A DNA stretch of 30,678 bases, from NCBI GenBank assembly GCA_033557685.1, contig JAWQRN010000369.1:1-30678 (forward strand). The letters are read 5' to 3'. Made by a program: the position numbers and the translations under genes. Below the pieces are notes generated by a model. It ran no database searches and was not told where the DNA came from. It saw only the letters and a list, made by a program, of their open reading frames with translations. This document shows positions 1 through 10,110 of the stretch, piece after piece (within the stretch, counting starts at the first letter, position 1; each line of letters starts with the position of its first letter). The stretch comes from Sperchopsis tessellata. Taxonomy: Eukaryota > Arthropoda > Insecta > Coleoptera > Hydrophilidae.

Positions 1-36
1 ATATATATATATATATATATATAAATATATATATAT
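1..36. repeat. (AT)n microsatellite at window edge
   Basis: The window opens with an almost pure AT dinucleotide run broken by a few extra A and C bases. It is simple sequence with no coding content and may continue outside the window. Confidence 0.9.
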
Positions 37-349
37 ACATATCGAGACACGTACAAAAAGAGGATAAAATAAAAAAATAGTGCCTATACATCACTGGGTC
101 TCCCACAGCCCTCTCCTTTTTAATGGTATACTGCCAGCTTCATATAAATTGGCCTGACAACGTTTAAAAATAACAGTTTGCTGATGAATTTTGCGTTTAT
201 GTTTACAGTAACTCCTGGAATATTTGCTTGGTTGAACTTAGAATCGTATTCTGTACTGTTTAAAAATATGGTTAAATTATCATTAGTTTCAGCTATGTGA
301 GGAGAAGTCCCGAATAGTCTTCTTTTTGTGGTAAAGAACCCCTAATGTA

Positions 350-1640
350 ATCTTTTTAGAGCTCTCAAAAATCATTACTCCTGTAATGAATAAATATACA
401 TATTCGGGTATGGTCCTTGATAGGAAGTTAGTTTGGAGAAAACATATTCGAAAAATCATTAACATGAGCGAGTCAGGTGTCAATGCGTTGAAATTAGTGT
501 GCAGAGCGTCTTGGGGGGTGGACTCCAAAATGGTTCTTATGTTTTATCGTGCTTTCATACAATCCCTTATTGGCTATGGTTCTATTTTGTATGGATCGAC
601 CTGCAGGGCGAACTTGAAACTATTGGATAGACTTCAGTATAAGGCTTTGAGACTGTGTATTGGTGTTATGGAATCACACACTCATATTCACAAAGGTAAT
701 TTTGGCAGAAACTAGGGAACTAGATTTTATTTGTTAGGAAAGTTTCATAGTATAAAGTTTCATGTGAATAATACCAACTTAATACCAGATATAGGGACAC
801 TCACTCCAGTGGTGTTTACTGAAAGTTATTGGTCGAGAAATGCTACCCCACTGTTGATAAAGTATATCCAGTTATTTCCATGCAGGCTCATGAAATTTGT
901 GCTACTATTTTTTCTGACTACAATTTCACTATTTGATCTCCAGAAGTTAATTTTCCAGACATTGTGGGCAGTTATTTGTTAGCAGTTAGTTGTTGGCAGT
1001 AACTTTTGATATAATATTGACTGAGGCAACTTCTAGCTGGCCTAACACGCTGAGGACATTTACAGATGGAACTAAGGGTGGGGTACTGTAGAAAGTGCAA
1101 TTTTGTTCGTCATAAAACCGGGATCAGGGTAAATGACCTGTGCTCAGTATTTTCTGCTGAAGCTTTTGCCATAGTTAAACCCTTAGTATTTGCCAAGGCA
1201 TTAAAATTGTTTCCAATTAAACGTAATTCTTATCCATTGATATATAAAATCATAGTTACACATTCTTCCCTCCAAGAAAGTAATATTAGAGTAACTTATA
1301 TTTGGGTAAAGGGACATGTGGGGTGCAAGTAATTAAAATTGCGGGTGGGCCTGCTGATTCAGCTGCGTCATTAAAAACGGTTGATTATCCTGAATTGCCT
1401 TATTGTGATTTTAACCAACTTGCACTTAACCAAGCAAATGTGAAGTGGATAATTTACAGGAATTAATGCAAAACTCATTATAGTTTCTTACACCCTACGA
1501 TAAGCTAGAAACGTTGGCATGAGAGATAGTTTGTACATAAAGGTTTTTATGCATGCATTACTCGTATGATGTGTAATCACGGTCATTTCACAGCACATCT
1601 TCTTAAAGTTCATATATATCCTGATCCTTATTGCCAGAAT
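350..1640 (+). pseudogene. Non-LTR retrotransposon remnant, RT tail plus RNase H (I/R1-type)
   Basis: This is the decayed 3' part of a non-LTR retrotransposon polyprotein, which would copy element RNA into the genome. It opens in the RT thumb region (386-715): YSGMVLDRKLVWRKHI matches the usual YLG-(x)-LD-(x)-L-W-(x2)-HI signature, followed by the YGS(x)LYG and LDR(x)QYKALRL segments seen in this group. After frame breaks, an RNase H domain appears: FTDGTKGG near 1060, VFSAEAFAI near 1150, and WVKGHVGC near 1303, whose usual continuation GNE(x)AD is only partly visible after the stop at 1330. A cysteine/histidine tail (CNHGHFTAHLL, then PYCQNY) lies near 1570-1640. RNase H separates this group from Jockey/CR1 and RTE. 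The exact clade (I, R1 or LOA) is unsettled. The 5' endonuclease half is absent, as expected of 5'-truncated copies. Confidence 0.85.
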
Positions 1641-3729
1641 TATAAAACATTAGTAAAATCATTTTATTGACAACATTACTAAACTAAAATGATATCCAGA
1701 TCTGCAGCGTGTTGTATAATTTTATAAAATATTTTTATCTGCAACTTTAAAACGGGATCCAGGAACATGTGATTCAGAAAACTTACTTAATTTTTATTGA
1801 TTTGTAACTGGCTAAATAATTTAGTTCTCAGGACCATCTCCAGCAAAAAAGTACAAGAACCTGTTTTAACTTATATGTACGTGTAGGTTAGTCAGGTCGA
1901 GTTATTTCCATTTTCAGCAATCTAGCTCTGGCTTCAAGGATAAGGAGATATAAGACTTTATGCTGCTTAATACAAACCCAATAATATATGTAACCACATA
2001 GCTGGGCTCCTAGAAACAGCCCTTGTCAATTTAATTTGATTATCCCAGTGCCTTCTATCACGATACAAAGATTTGCCGATGGTGAGATACATTTTCGAAA
2101 TGAAAAATGGCGAGTGGCGACAAATGATCGTTGATGATAAAAATCAATTGTGCTTAATTGTGAATTTCAAAATATGGAAATATAGTTTTTAGTGAACGCT
2201 GTTTGACGCTCTTCCTGAAAAAAGGAATTAATCATCCTTTCTTTAGATCCTCGATACCCTACTATAATTTAGGTTCGAGCCAGCAAGGAGCCTAGATACG
2301 ACGAATAATTAGTTGTGCGATTATTTGGTATCTTAATGCATCACAGTATCGCGGGTTTACCTGTTAGACTGCAGATAGTTGCTGATGGGCGAGTCCTTTC
2401 CAATCTTATGGAGCCAGGACCTGTAAAGCTGTCGCGACTCTTTGAACAAAATAAATTACTTACAACTATTTTGTGTGCATAGGTTAATATTTCGTATAAT
2501 GTCCATTACCGAAAATTGTAACTATTAGTATATATAGGAGATTAGAACGTTCGGTTTATTTATAATTACCAATTAAAGGAATACATCCCGTTGAAGACAG
2601 CATACGCAGGTAGGTTTACATTTCATGATATATTTTCATCTGCGTATGATTGAATGATTTATTAACATATTTTGTGGGTGTTTGGTCAGTAATTTGCAAT
2701 TAGTTTGTATCTCGCATTAAAAGCGCCACAATATTCTTATTTATTTACATATATATGTGGTGAAAATTTTTTATTTACTCAATTTGGTAATAAAACACTG
2801 TGCTGACGAAAAATTTAAAGGTTTCGGTCCAATAATTTAACTTTTCAAAAGTATATTCCTGCTTTTATTTCAGTGCATTAGGGAGATTAAAAACACTTCA
2901 CTGTATACTCCATTAAATCTGGAAAATTGTATTCGTTTAAAGGAAGAGGCGAATTTAAAAATATATCTTAGTTTTCAAATTACTGGAGTATGTCTTAATA
3001 AAATAAAAGCGAAATTTAACTTAGCTAAGATGACATGCAAACCTAAAATTTAATCGAGTTAACATACTTCTAATAACGCCGTCATAGTAGATAGTGGAAT
3101 CTCACCTCTCTTACCGATATTACCTGTTTTGTTACAATCATATCCCCACTCATAAAGTTCACGAATTTACCATACCGTGCTTTGTTAAAAAATATATAAA
3201 TTACATGAAATAATATTTTTACATTGGCAATAGAAAAGCAATCACAGAAAATATAGTATTGAAATAAAAGAATAATTATATGTAATGTTTCAATTAGATA
3301 ATAATGTATACTAATCGTTTAGCATGTCGTGGTTAATTAAGTAACCACGTCTATAAGGTCGAATCTGTTATATATTTGTACACGCTGATACTGGATGTTG
3401 CTTCTTATTGCAATACTTGCCCTAAATGCGCTGTATTTTACATATTGATAATATAAATTATAATACTGGACAAAATCAAATAAGTGGTCACTTGACTAGC
3501 CACAGCGTACCTGCTGCAATGATAAATGTACGATTTTTTTGTTCTAAATTTAGAGGCAAAATTAAGTCATTCATAGAAAAAAATGGAGAATTATTTTAAA
3601 GTGAATTGTTTGTTCATACATTATTATGTTAGTAACCGTACTTGTAACGGTATGAGATTTCCCAATTATTTTCTTTTAAATTTCAGTTTTAATCTTTTAA
3701 ACCATATTTTTCTTGTGTCACCACTGGCA
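1641..3729. other. AT-rich interval with no recognisable gene
   Basis: I see no open frame with family signatures here. The stretch is AT-rich with scattered stops in all frames. A slightly GC-richer block at about 2340-2450 and a donor-like GCAG|GTAGGT near 2607 were noted, but nothing links them to a gene. The first 150 bases may be the untranslated tail of the preceding retroelement. Confidence 0.5.
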
Positions 3730-4225
3730 ATTTCATTTCACTACCTAGCGAAGGTACGCTGAATGCTACCGGTATTGGTACTTTTACATCGCCGTTAGAT
3801 AGGGAACAGTCGGTAGCTACATACGAGCGACAGAGAGGGAGATATTTGCTTAAGGGTGATTGCTTAGAGGTGGTTGCTTTGGGGTGTTTGCTTAGGGGTG
3901 ACCGTTACTCCCACTACGAACGAGTGGTCTGGACCAAAGCTATAAAGGTCAGGAATTTGAAATCCAAAGGTCTCTCTTCGAAATTATACCCAAGAACAGT
4001 TCGTTACGCTGACAAAAATATATTCAGGCTAGCTTAATTATATTATTAAATTTCATTTTAGTATTAAAACTTGACGCTTAACGTACTTTTATAATTTCAA
4101 TTCAATTTCAGTATCTCTTTCTCGAGTTCCTGCAGAACTTGGTTAGTTTGCATTTGTTATATTATATCTTATTTTACATTTTATTTCATTCTTTATTTGT
4201 TCCCGCAGAACGTGGTTAAACTTTT
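3730..4225 (+). other. Possible LTR-like or promoter-like repeat fragment
   Basis: This block is distinct from its AT-rich surroundings. It holds a G-rich tandem repeat, then a TATAAA at 3940-3945 followed by about 80 GC-balanced bases, then AT-rich sequence. Two near-identical 19-20 base segments (TTCC-TGCAGAAC-TTGGTTA at 4127-4145 and TTCCC-GCAGAACGTGGTTA at 4199-4218) lie 72 bases apart. The arrangement could be part of a solo LTR or a retroelement 5' region. There is no partner copy in the window, no TG...CA boundary I can fix and no adjacent primer-binding site, so this is a weak inference. Confidence 0.25.
3845..3900 (+). repeat. Tandem repeat of about 15 bp, four units
   Basis: Four imperfect units of the type TTGCTTAGGGGTG follow one another: TTTGCTTAAGGGTGA, TTGCTTAGAGGTGGT, TGCTTTGGGGTGTT and TGCTTAGGGGTG. 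The units are unusually G-rich for this window. They sit about 40 bases upstream of a TATAAA. Confidence 0.75.
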
Positions 4226-4233
4226 AAATTTTA

Positions 4234-4273
4234 TAGTCTGACATATCGTACTGGCCGTAAGGTTAACGCAAAA
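4234..4273 (+). repeat. 40-bp direct repeat, copy 1 of 3
   Basis: The sequence from TAGTCTGACATA to GGTTAACGCAAAA recurs at 4749-4788 with only a few mismatches, and a weaker copy lies at 4893-4934. Copies 1 and 2 tightly flank the RTE fragment. Confidence 0.85.
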
Positions 4274-4275
4274 TG

Positions 4276-4678
4276 GCAAACTAACAGTGTTAACAAAACA
4301 ATATACATGCCTATACTGACATATGGAAGTGAAACATGGGTGATTAATACAAGACAAAAATCGAGGGTGCAGACGTCAGAAATGAAGTACCTACTGAGAG
4401 TAAAAGGAATTACAAAGAGAGATAGAATTCGAAACACAGGCATAACAGAGAGGCATGGAGTCTGTCCCTCCTGAGATGGTTCGGACATGTAAATAAAATG
4501 AGAAACGACAGGCATGTGAAACAAGTGTGGAAAGCGAGAGCTTGGGGAGGATATCAAGAGGAAGATCGCGGTAAACTTGGAACAGCATAATCGCCAAAAC
4601 CTTAAGAGACAAGGGAAAGAGTTGGAAGCAGGCAACAGAGTGTACAGCTAAAAGGAAGGAGTGGTGTGAGTTCTAAAT
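4276..4678 (+). pseudogene. RTE-type retrotransposon ORF2 C-terminal tail (broken)
   Basis: This is the 3' end of the reverse-transcriptase polyprotein of an RTE-clade non-LTR element. The reading runs through YMPILTYGSETWVIN, then SEMKYLLRVKGITKRDRIRN, matching the conserved LTYGSE-W and E-M-(x2)-LR...D-R-RN signature of the region after the RT palm. A frameshift near 4470 (after GVCPS-stop) moves to LLRWFGHVNKMRNDR, the typical R-W-F-GH motif. The end matches the G-R-(x)-R, TW, (x)-K-R-(x)-EW tail around 4555-4670, with one stop (TAA) inside. Only about 135 codons survive, so the endonuclease and catalytic RT core are missing. Long open frames on the opposite strand here are antisense shadows. 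Confidence 0.88.
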
Positions 4679-4748
4679 AGTAAAACTTGGGAAAAAACCT
4701 CGACATCTACCAAGAGTATATGAGGAAAAAGATTAGGAAGGAAGAAGA

Positions 4749-4788
4749 TAGTCTGACATACTGTACTGGCCGTATGGTTAACGCAAAA
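4749..4788 (+). repeat. 40-bp direct repeat, copy 2 of 3
   Basis: This copy begins TAGTCTGACATACTGTACTG and ends GGTTAACGCAAAA, nearly identical to 4234-4273. With copy 1 it brackets the RTE tail. It is longer than a normal non-LTR target-site duplication. Confidence 0.85.
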
Positions 4789-4892
4789 CAGACATTAATA
4801 TAGTGGATAAATCTGAAAACTATTGTTCACTGAGTTGGTTAAGATGTGAGTATAAATTTGGGACATCTCGTTGGAAATACTGAGTCAGGCTT

Positions 4893-4934
4893 AGCAGACA
4901 TACCGTATATACCTTACTCAAGGTTAACGCAAAT
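4893..4934 (+). repeat. 40-bp direct repeat, diverged copy 3
   Basis: The segment CAGACATACCGTATATACC...CAAGGTTAACGCAAA shares the start (GACATACCGTA) and end (AAGGTTAACGCAAA) of the two better copies. It is more diverged in the middle. Its presence suggests the motif was already repeated at this site. Confidence 0.55.
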
Positions 4935-5259
4935 CTGTCGACTCCTCGATCCAGGATAAAACCAGGGCAGTCTCAAGTTTATGTTTATACGGATTTGAAA
5001 TGATCGCAGGTAAGTCCTAATATCATATTAATTACTTTAAATTCTCCGTGACTGTTTCCTTTCTTTATTCAATTGTAGCCTAGTTGATTAGCCGAAAGAT
5101 GTAAAAGTAGCGTTTCGCGCATCTTATGTATTGAATCGACCTGTTTAATTAAAACGAACCCCAGTAATTTTTTCTCTCTCTTTAAATCCTCCATGGCGTG
5201 AATCTAACTGTCGCGAGTGCATGAGTGTAATAGCGAGCATTATTTTAATTTATCTGTGT

Positions 5260-5357
5260 TACATAGACTGTATTTTCAAGTTTTCATTGTCCTTTTTTAT
5301 TTTATTTTATTTGGTACATAGTCAATGTATTTCCAAAGTTTTCATTGTCTTTTTTTC
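5260..5357. repeat. Two-copy tandem duplication, about 55 bp unit
   Basis: TACATAGACTGTATTTTCAA followed by GTTTTCATTGTCCTTTTTT is repeated at 5315 as TACATAGTCAATGTATTTCC followed by AAAGTTTTCATTGTC and a T run. The neighbouring region to 6180 shows no recognisable gene. Confidence 0.65.
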
Positions 5358-6216
5358 TTAATTGTCATTGTCATATTTTACATGTAATTTAGATTTTTTT
5401 CAGGTTTTATTTATAATTTGTTTGCATATTTTGTTTGTTTCGGTAATATAGAGCGGTGTAATATTTATTGTTGCAATAGGAAAGTCTTTTCCTCATCAGT
5501 GAAGCACGTTTTCCTTTTTTTTATTGTCACTGACCAGGTAATTAGAGGGCTAGGCTCGTCCCTTCATTGTAAAACGACAGGTATTAATAGACGATTTACC
5601 ACCCGGTCATAGTCTTCCTTTATTATATCAGGGCACCGTAACTTTCACCGATTCGATTGCGGCAACCACCTTTGTTCCTGTTTTTTTTTTAAATAGATGT
5701 TATTTCAATTAATTAGAGTTATTTGATTTGCTTCGGCGATCTCCACTTTCTGATAGAATCAATTTCAGGTTACTCATACCCTTCAAGGGTCCTTTTATCA
5801 TTATTTACCACTAGACGTATCACATGTAGACGCTTCACGAGTAGCTATTGATTAATTTTCCCCGGTTAAGTAGTTAGCACCTCCTCCAGGTGGAAACTGT
5901 TACAATAAAGACAAACAAATATCATTATATCAGTTATCAAATCACTTTCAGTTTAGTTTTCCCTAATTAAATCTTGCGCTGAAATAATATTAGTATAATA
6001 CGCCACCGACCACATTTTGGAAATACAGTAGAAAATACTCTTTCCTTACACTCTGCTTTTGCGCCTTCATCGATACAATTGTTTTATATAATAGATGTCT
6101 TAGAAGTATATCGACGTAGAAAAGTTAACTTCCGATGCCGCTTATGGTCTTTTGGATGATATTGCCAAATAAAAAGGTGTTAATTTTGAATATGGATACT
6201 ACCAATCTTCAATTTG

Positions 6217-6600
6217 AGACAGATTAAGTAGAAGTAGCAGCCCTTTGACTTCAAAGAATATGAATGAGTCTCCGAAACCTTCTACATCAAAACGAAGGTC
6301 TTCAATCTCTAAGCCAAGAATGTGTAAACTAGAAAGATTATAGTAACGATGATTCTATTAGAGATCCAGAATACAAAGACAATAATATTACAACAAGGAG
6401 TTTATAAATTTCAAGCGATAATTTTTTTTTTAATGGTTCAGATATTGAAGCGGTTTCTTATGATAACAAAAATAATGCTAATTCTTTTGATTATATACCT
6501 AAATTGTATCATTATAAATTTACAAAGTAAACTTGTATATATTCAACTCATGAAAATTCAAAATTTGACGAATAATTTGCATCATTGAATGGTGTACAGC
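6217..6600 (+). pseudogene. Decayed serine-rich/acidic coding stretch, origin unknown
   Basis: I do not recognise a family. The frame from 6217 reads about 40 codons without a stop and is serine-, proline- and basic-rich (DRLSRSSSPLTSKNMNESPK, then STSKRRSSISKPR), ending at a TAG near 6341. A neighbouring frame continues with an acidic segment, SNDDSIRDPEY, and after further breaks reads SDIEAVSYDNKNN and STHENSKFDE. Serine-rich tracts followed by acidic D/E stretches with a DP(D/E)Y motif occur in linkers and N-termini of many insect nuclear proteins and some transposases. The shared composition across breaks suggests one eroded coding region, perhaps a pseudogene exon or a transposase N-terminus. 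Chance open reading remains possible. Confidence 0.35.
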
Positions 6601-6734
6601 CAGATAGTCCTTTAGTCACCGTTGCAGGGGATATTATCAAGACATGTAGCTCTTATACCATATTCCAAGCGCACTAGTTAGCGGAAATAAGAGAACTTAG
6701 TCCTAGAGTGAGAATAAGAGTAAGAAGAGTCAGA

Positions 6735-7345
6735 GGGCTGGTCTCCCTTGCTCTATCTCAAATCCTTCAGTTTCAGTAGTTCGACAAGGTTGTATATTTA
6801 GGCATATGTTATAAGTTTATTTAAATTTTCTGTGTACGCGTGCGCCCGACATTATAAATTCATACACATGCAGATGATACTCAGGTTTATAAATTAGTTC
6901 AACTTGATGATATGTTTGCTTCTGTTGCTCCTATTAAGGATGATTTGTGTCGCTCACTTGCGTAATCGGGATAACATAGAATTTTTATCAGACTAGATAT
7001 CATCAATGTTTTTTTGGAAATAATTCACTTAAGTTGCATGTACATCTGTTATTATAGCAGGCATATTCATATCTGAAAAGTATTTATTGAAATCGCAATG
7101 TTTCGGAAAGGAAAATTAGAGCTCTACTTAGTGATGCACGTTTGTGATGTATTGTATCATTCATGTTATGATGCTGCTGACAGAAAGTGAACTCAGAGAG
7201 TTTAAAATTCTTGCTTCATTATTATAAATTGTGCGAGTTGGCGACATATAATTGCACATATAGTTGACCAGGTTTGACGAATATGAATGTATGCCGGAGA
7301 TCTTTGTTGTGTGTTTTATCATAATATTACGTTCTTAGTTATGCA
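6735..7345 (+). pseudogene. CR1/L2-like non-LTR reverse transcriptase remnant
   Basis: This is a degraded RT palm and thumb. SVVRQGCIFRHML near 6772 stands for the usual SGVPQGSILGPLLF motif. HADDTQVYKL at 6867-6896 is the catalytic (Y/F)ADD box, with both aspartates kept at 6873-6878 and Tyr changed to His, and IKDDLCRSL follows. Further on, MFFGNN and RKGKLEL fit the region after the palm. DAADRK and TQRV-(stop)-NSCFIIINCASWRHI resemble the thumb signature RLQ(x)(x)QN(x)C(x)R...HI in CR1/L2-type elements. Several frameshifts and stops break the frame. There is no endonuclease, RNase H or 3' tail that I can see. It is a different copy and family from the I/R1-type piece at 350-1640. Confidence 0.75.
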
Positions 7346-8480
7346 TCTGTACCTATATAATAAGACCCATTAGACAATACCCATACAGACAATATTAGTA
7401 TCAGGCGCTGTAAGTATTCGAAAACATCTGCAAGAAATTTCTAAATGATCTTTAACTTGGTTTTCTGGCCTTTTTTAGCTTATTATTTTTTTGCCTCAAG
7501 TCTTTACCTGGTTTTATCATCTCAAATTTAGTCGATAAGCAATAAACAATTTTTAAAAATGATTTTATTTTTGCGAAAACCTTTTAATACTACTCTAATA
7601 ACTAGGAGCAAAGCGTACATTTGTATTCTTTAAGAGTTGCATTATAACTGAACTAAATAAAGCTCATTTACAGTTCATATAATAATCTATTACAAATCTA
7701 TCAATTAGATAAAAATACAATGATAAGATACGTAATTCCTTCATTGCTAGATTAAATAATTACGGTTCAAATAACTTAATTGCTTCAAAATCCATTTCTA
7801 AAAAATCTTTTGATTTACATATCTTAATAATTTTATAAATGACTAAGATAAGTTTATAACCAAAAAAAAAATGATAATAAATTTAAATTTACATAACATT
7901 AACATAAACATTCAAAAGAAAAATGATATTTTTATTTCCAATTTCTTTATTTAATTGAGCCTTTAGTTTATCTAAATCATTTAAATCGATATGTTATAAT
8001 TTATTTCAGATAAAGTTTCGAGAAATTATTCAGTAATTTCTACCTTTGATAATGCATACATAGTTTTTATAAATTTGTTTTTATGTTGGGTTACATAAAA
8101 CGTATTATTATTAATTATAACATATATAACAGTTTTTCGGTACTAGAATTAAATAAGTACCGTTGATTGTAACATTACAATTACTGTCTTGGCATGTCAC
8201 TTTTGATATTAGCTTTTCGGGCTTTGTTATTATCCAGTTGCTGGGGTTTAATTTTAGTAAGATTAATCACTAGTAAGAAAGTAGAATTGTGTTAATTTGC
8301 AATTAATGGTTTTTGAATGTCAAGTATGGTTACATTCAATTTTTATGGGGTATTATGATTTGAAATAATTGATTCTTGTTCGAATTGTTATAGGTAATAT
8401 TATAAGGTAATTGTTTGTTACTAATGAGGTGAGAAGGTTAAAACTGTGTCAATTTGATAGGAATATAATTTTTTCTTGTC
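7346..8480. other. Very AT-rich interval, no gene seen
   Basis: The stretch is dominated by A/T runs with dense stop codons in all frames. I see no motif, RNA gene or transposon terminus that I could defend. Confidence 0.6.
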
Positions 8481-8548
8481 TAGCACTTGTGAGAGCTACA
8501 TGCCAGTCTATAATTAGCACTTTTAAGAGCTACAAATGTTGACAATGT
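8481..8548 (+). repeat. 34-bp minisatellite, two units (+ orientation)
   Basis: Unit 1 (8481-8514) begins TAGCACTTGTGAGAGCTACA and ends AGTCTATAAT. Unit 2 begins at 8515 with TAGCACTTTTAAGAGCTACA and decays after about 25 bases. The same 34-base unit returns on the other side of the Gypsy integrase remnant. Its first 18 bases are an imperfect palindrome (TAGC...GCTA). Confidence 0.8.
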
Positions 8549-8822
8549 CCACTGTATCGGTGGGCGAAAAACGAAAAATTTGAATTGCCCAAATTATCTT
8601 ATGAGTGGTTCACATTCTATTGGTGTTATTAGTACACTGTGCTGATATTGTTTTAGCTTGTCCAATTTTTAAAGGATATACACCCGGGAGTCTTTTAAAT
8701 CAACGAACTTTTGAACGTCGGTTTTTCACAATTTCACATCAGGAACTAATTTGAGAAGGACGTTACGTGCACTTTGTTATTTTGCATTTTTGCCCTCGTA
8801 GCACCTAGATGCCCGTCAGAAA

Positions 8823-9350
8823 TCATGAAAATGGAAAATATATATAAATTAATTTTAAACATGTCAAGCTATTGCAAGCTCTATGATAAGAAACATAAAA
8901 TAACTCAATTAATTTCAAACTAATTTGTAATGGTGTGCTATCAATAATTAGGTAAGATCCATCGTAATTGTTTTTGCTTTTACATCTAGTAGGTTCGTAA
9001 TCGTAAACTTTATCGCCAATTTTAAACTGAGGTTGTATAGCTGTGTCTTCTTTTCGAAAATCTTTCCTTATTTGTAGCAATTTAGTTTTTATAATTTCCT
9101 ATGTTTTCTTAAACTTTCTTGATATTTTAACATAATCTTTATGCTTGTAAATAGTATAAAACTTAAGGGTACCTTTTCTTAGCAAGTCTTGTTATCACAA
9201 CTAATGGTATGTATCCGGTTTACTAATAAAACGTGTTATTATATACTAAAATTGCGTATCGAATAATTGTTTCTGGTGTTTTTATTTCCTTCAGTTTCTA
9301 ATATTCTGTCATGCACTATAGTCATCGAGTGTAGAGGAGTGGTGCATAAT
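8823..9350 (-). pseudogene. Ty3/Gypsy integrase C-terminal part (broken)
   Basis: Read on -, the frame from 9080 to 8823 gives FKIGDKVYDYEPTR, then YDGSYLIIDST, the small barrel domain that follows the integrase core in Ty3/Gypsy elements (F-(x)-GD-(x)-VY, then GPY-(x)-I-(x)-DS). Just upstream, 9330-9190 holds VHDRILETEGN and, in a second frame, ETIIRYAILVYNNT followed by TGYIPLVVI, the end of the integrase core (usually YN...H-(x)-T...P-(x)-E). Integrase joins element cDNA to host DNA. At least three frame breaks and several stops are present. The rest of gag-pol and the LTRs are not visible. The fragment lies between oppositely oriented 34-bp repeat units. Confidence 0.8.
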
Positions 9351-9923
9351 CAAACAATTCATTTTCCGCTCCGGAAGGATCATCCTCACTAAACTTGTAT
9401 TGGGGCGTATATGCTGCTCTATGAAAGTGAATTAATATACCCGATCAAACTTTAAGAATAAACACCTTCGATGTAGCAAATGATATGATGTTTTAGTTTC
9501 GTCAGTTATTGTAGTGAGTGTATCAAATCGAATCTCAGCAGGTGTACCAATCCTCACCTTAACATCAGTGAGTACCATATATTTTATCTAGCATTTATTA
9601 AGTTATCTCAAATAGGTAAATGCTATATCCTGCAGTTGGCAATTTGACTGACAGGAGTTAGTGCATACAGCTTTTGAGTTTTGTCAAATAAAACTTTTGT
9701 ATCAGCATTATATTATGTCACTTCAGTTCTGTTTTCTTTTAAGAAGTTTGAGGTGTTATTATTACAAAATTCATGCAAAATAAATCATACCTTTTATTAA
9801 TTCTGTACGTAGACTTCCACGGTCACATTATGTAACTTTAAGTTTTGTGGGGAGGTATTGGTTTATCTTCTTGCAGACCATTTCCGGAGACTTTATCAAG
9901 CCAGGTAGCTTTTCAATATGTCA

Positions 9924-10039
9924 ACTGTAAACTGCCACTTAGGTCTTAGAAGTGCTAGGTATAGACTGCCAAATAGCTCTATAAAGTGCTAAATATTGAT
10001 TTACATGTAGCTCTCAGATATTCTAGTCATAGACTAATT
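9924..10039 (-). repeat. 34-bp minisatellite, three units plus a partial (- orientation)
   Basis: Three contiguous 34-base units lie at 9924-9957, 9958-9991 and 9992-10025, with the tail of a fourth at 10026-10039. Read on -, they begin TAGCACTTCTAAGACC, TAGCACTTTATAGAGC and TAGAATATCTGAGAGC. They share the AGAGCTA and GGCAGT(C/T)TA blocks of the units at 8481. The unit length is exactly 34 in all three. Confidence 0.85.
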
Positions 10040-10076
10040 GTAAAATTGTATATACATTTTATATGTATTCTATAAC

Positions 10077-10110
10077 TAGCACAGTTGAGATCTACATGGT
10101 AGTTTATGCT
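10077..10110 (+). repeat. 34-bp minisatellite, single + unit
   Basis: TAGCACAGTTGAGATCTACA followed by TGGTAGTTTATGCT matches the 34-base unit again, now on the + strand. Units of opposite orientation therefore face each other across 10040-10076. Confidence 0.75.

Noticed and set aside
4231..4635. 134-codon open frame on -, plus a second at 4391-4612
   Set aside because: Both are antisense to the RTE tail on +, whose motifs (LTYGSE-W, RWFGH) are convincing. The - frames have no family signature.
8481..10110. CRISPR-like array from repeated 34-bp units
   Set aside because: The units are contiguous without spacers and change orientation, in a eukaryotic transposon-rich context; this is a minisatellite.
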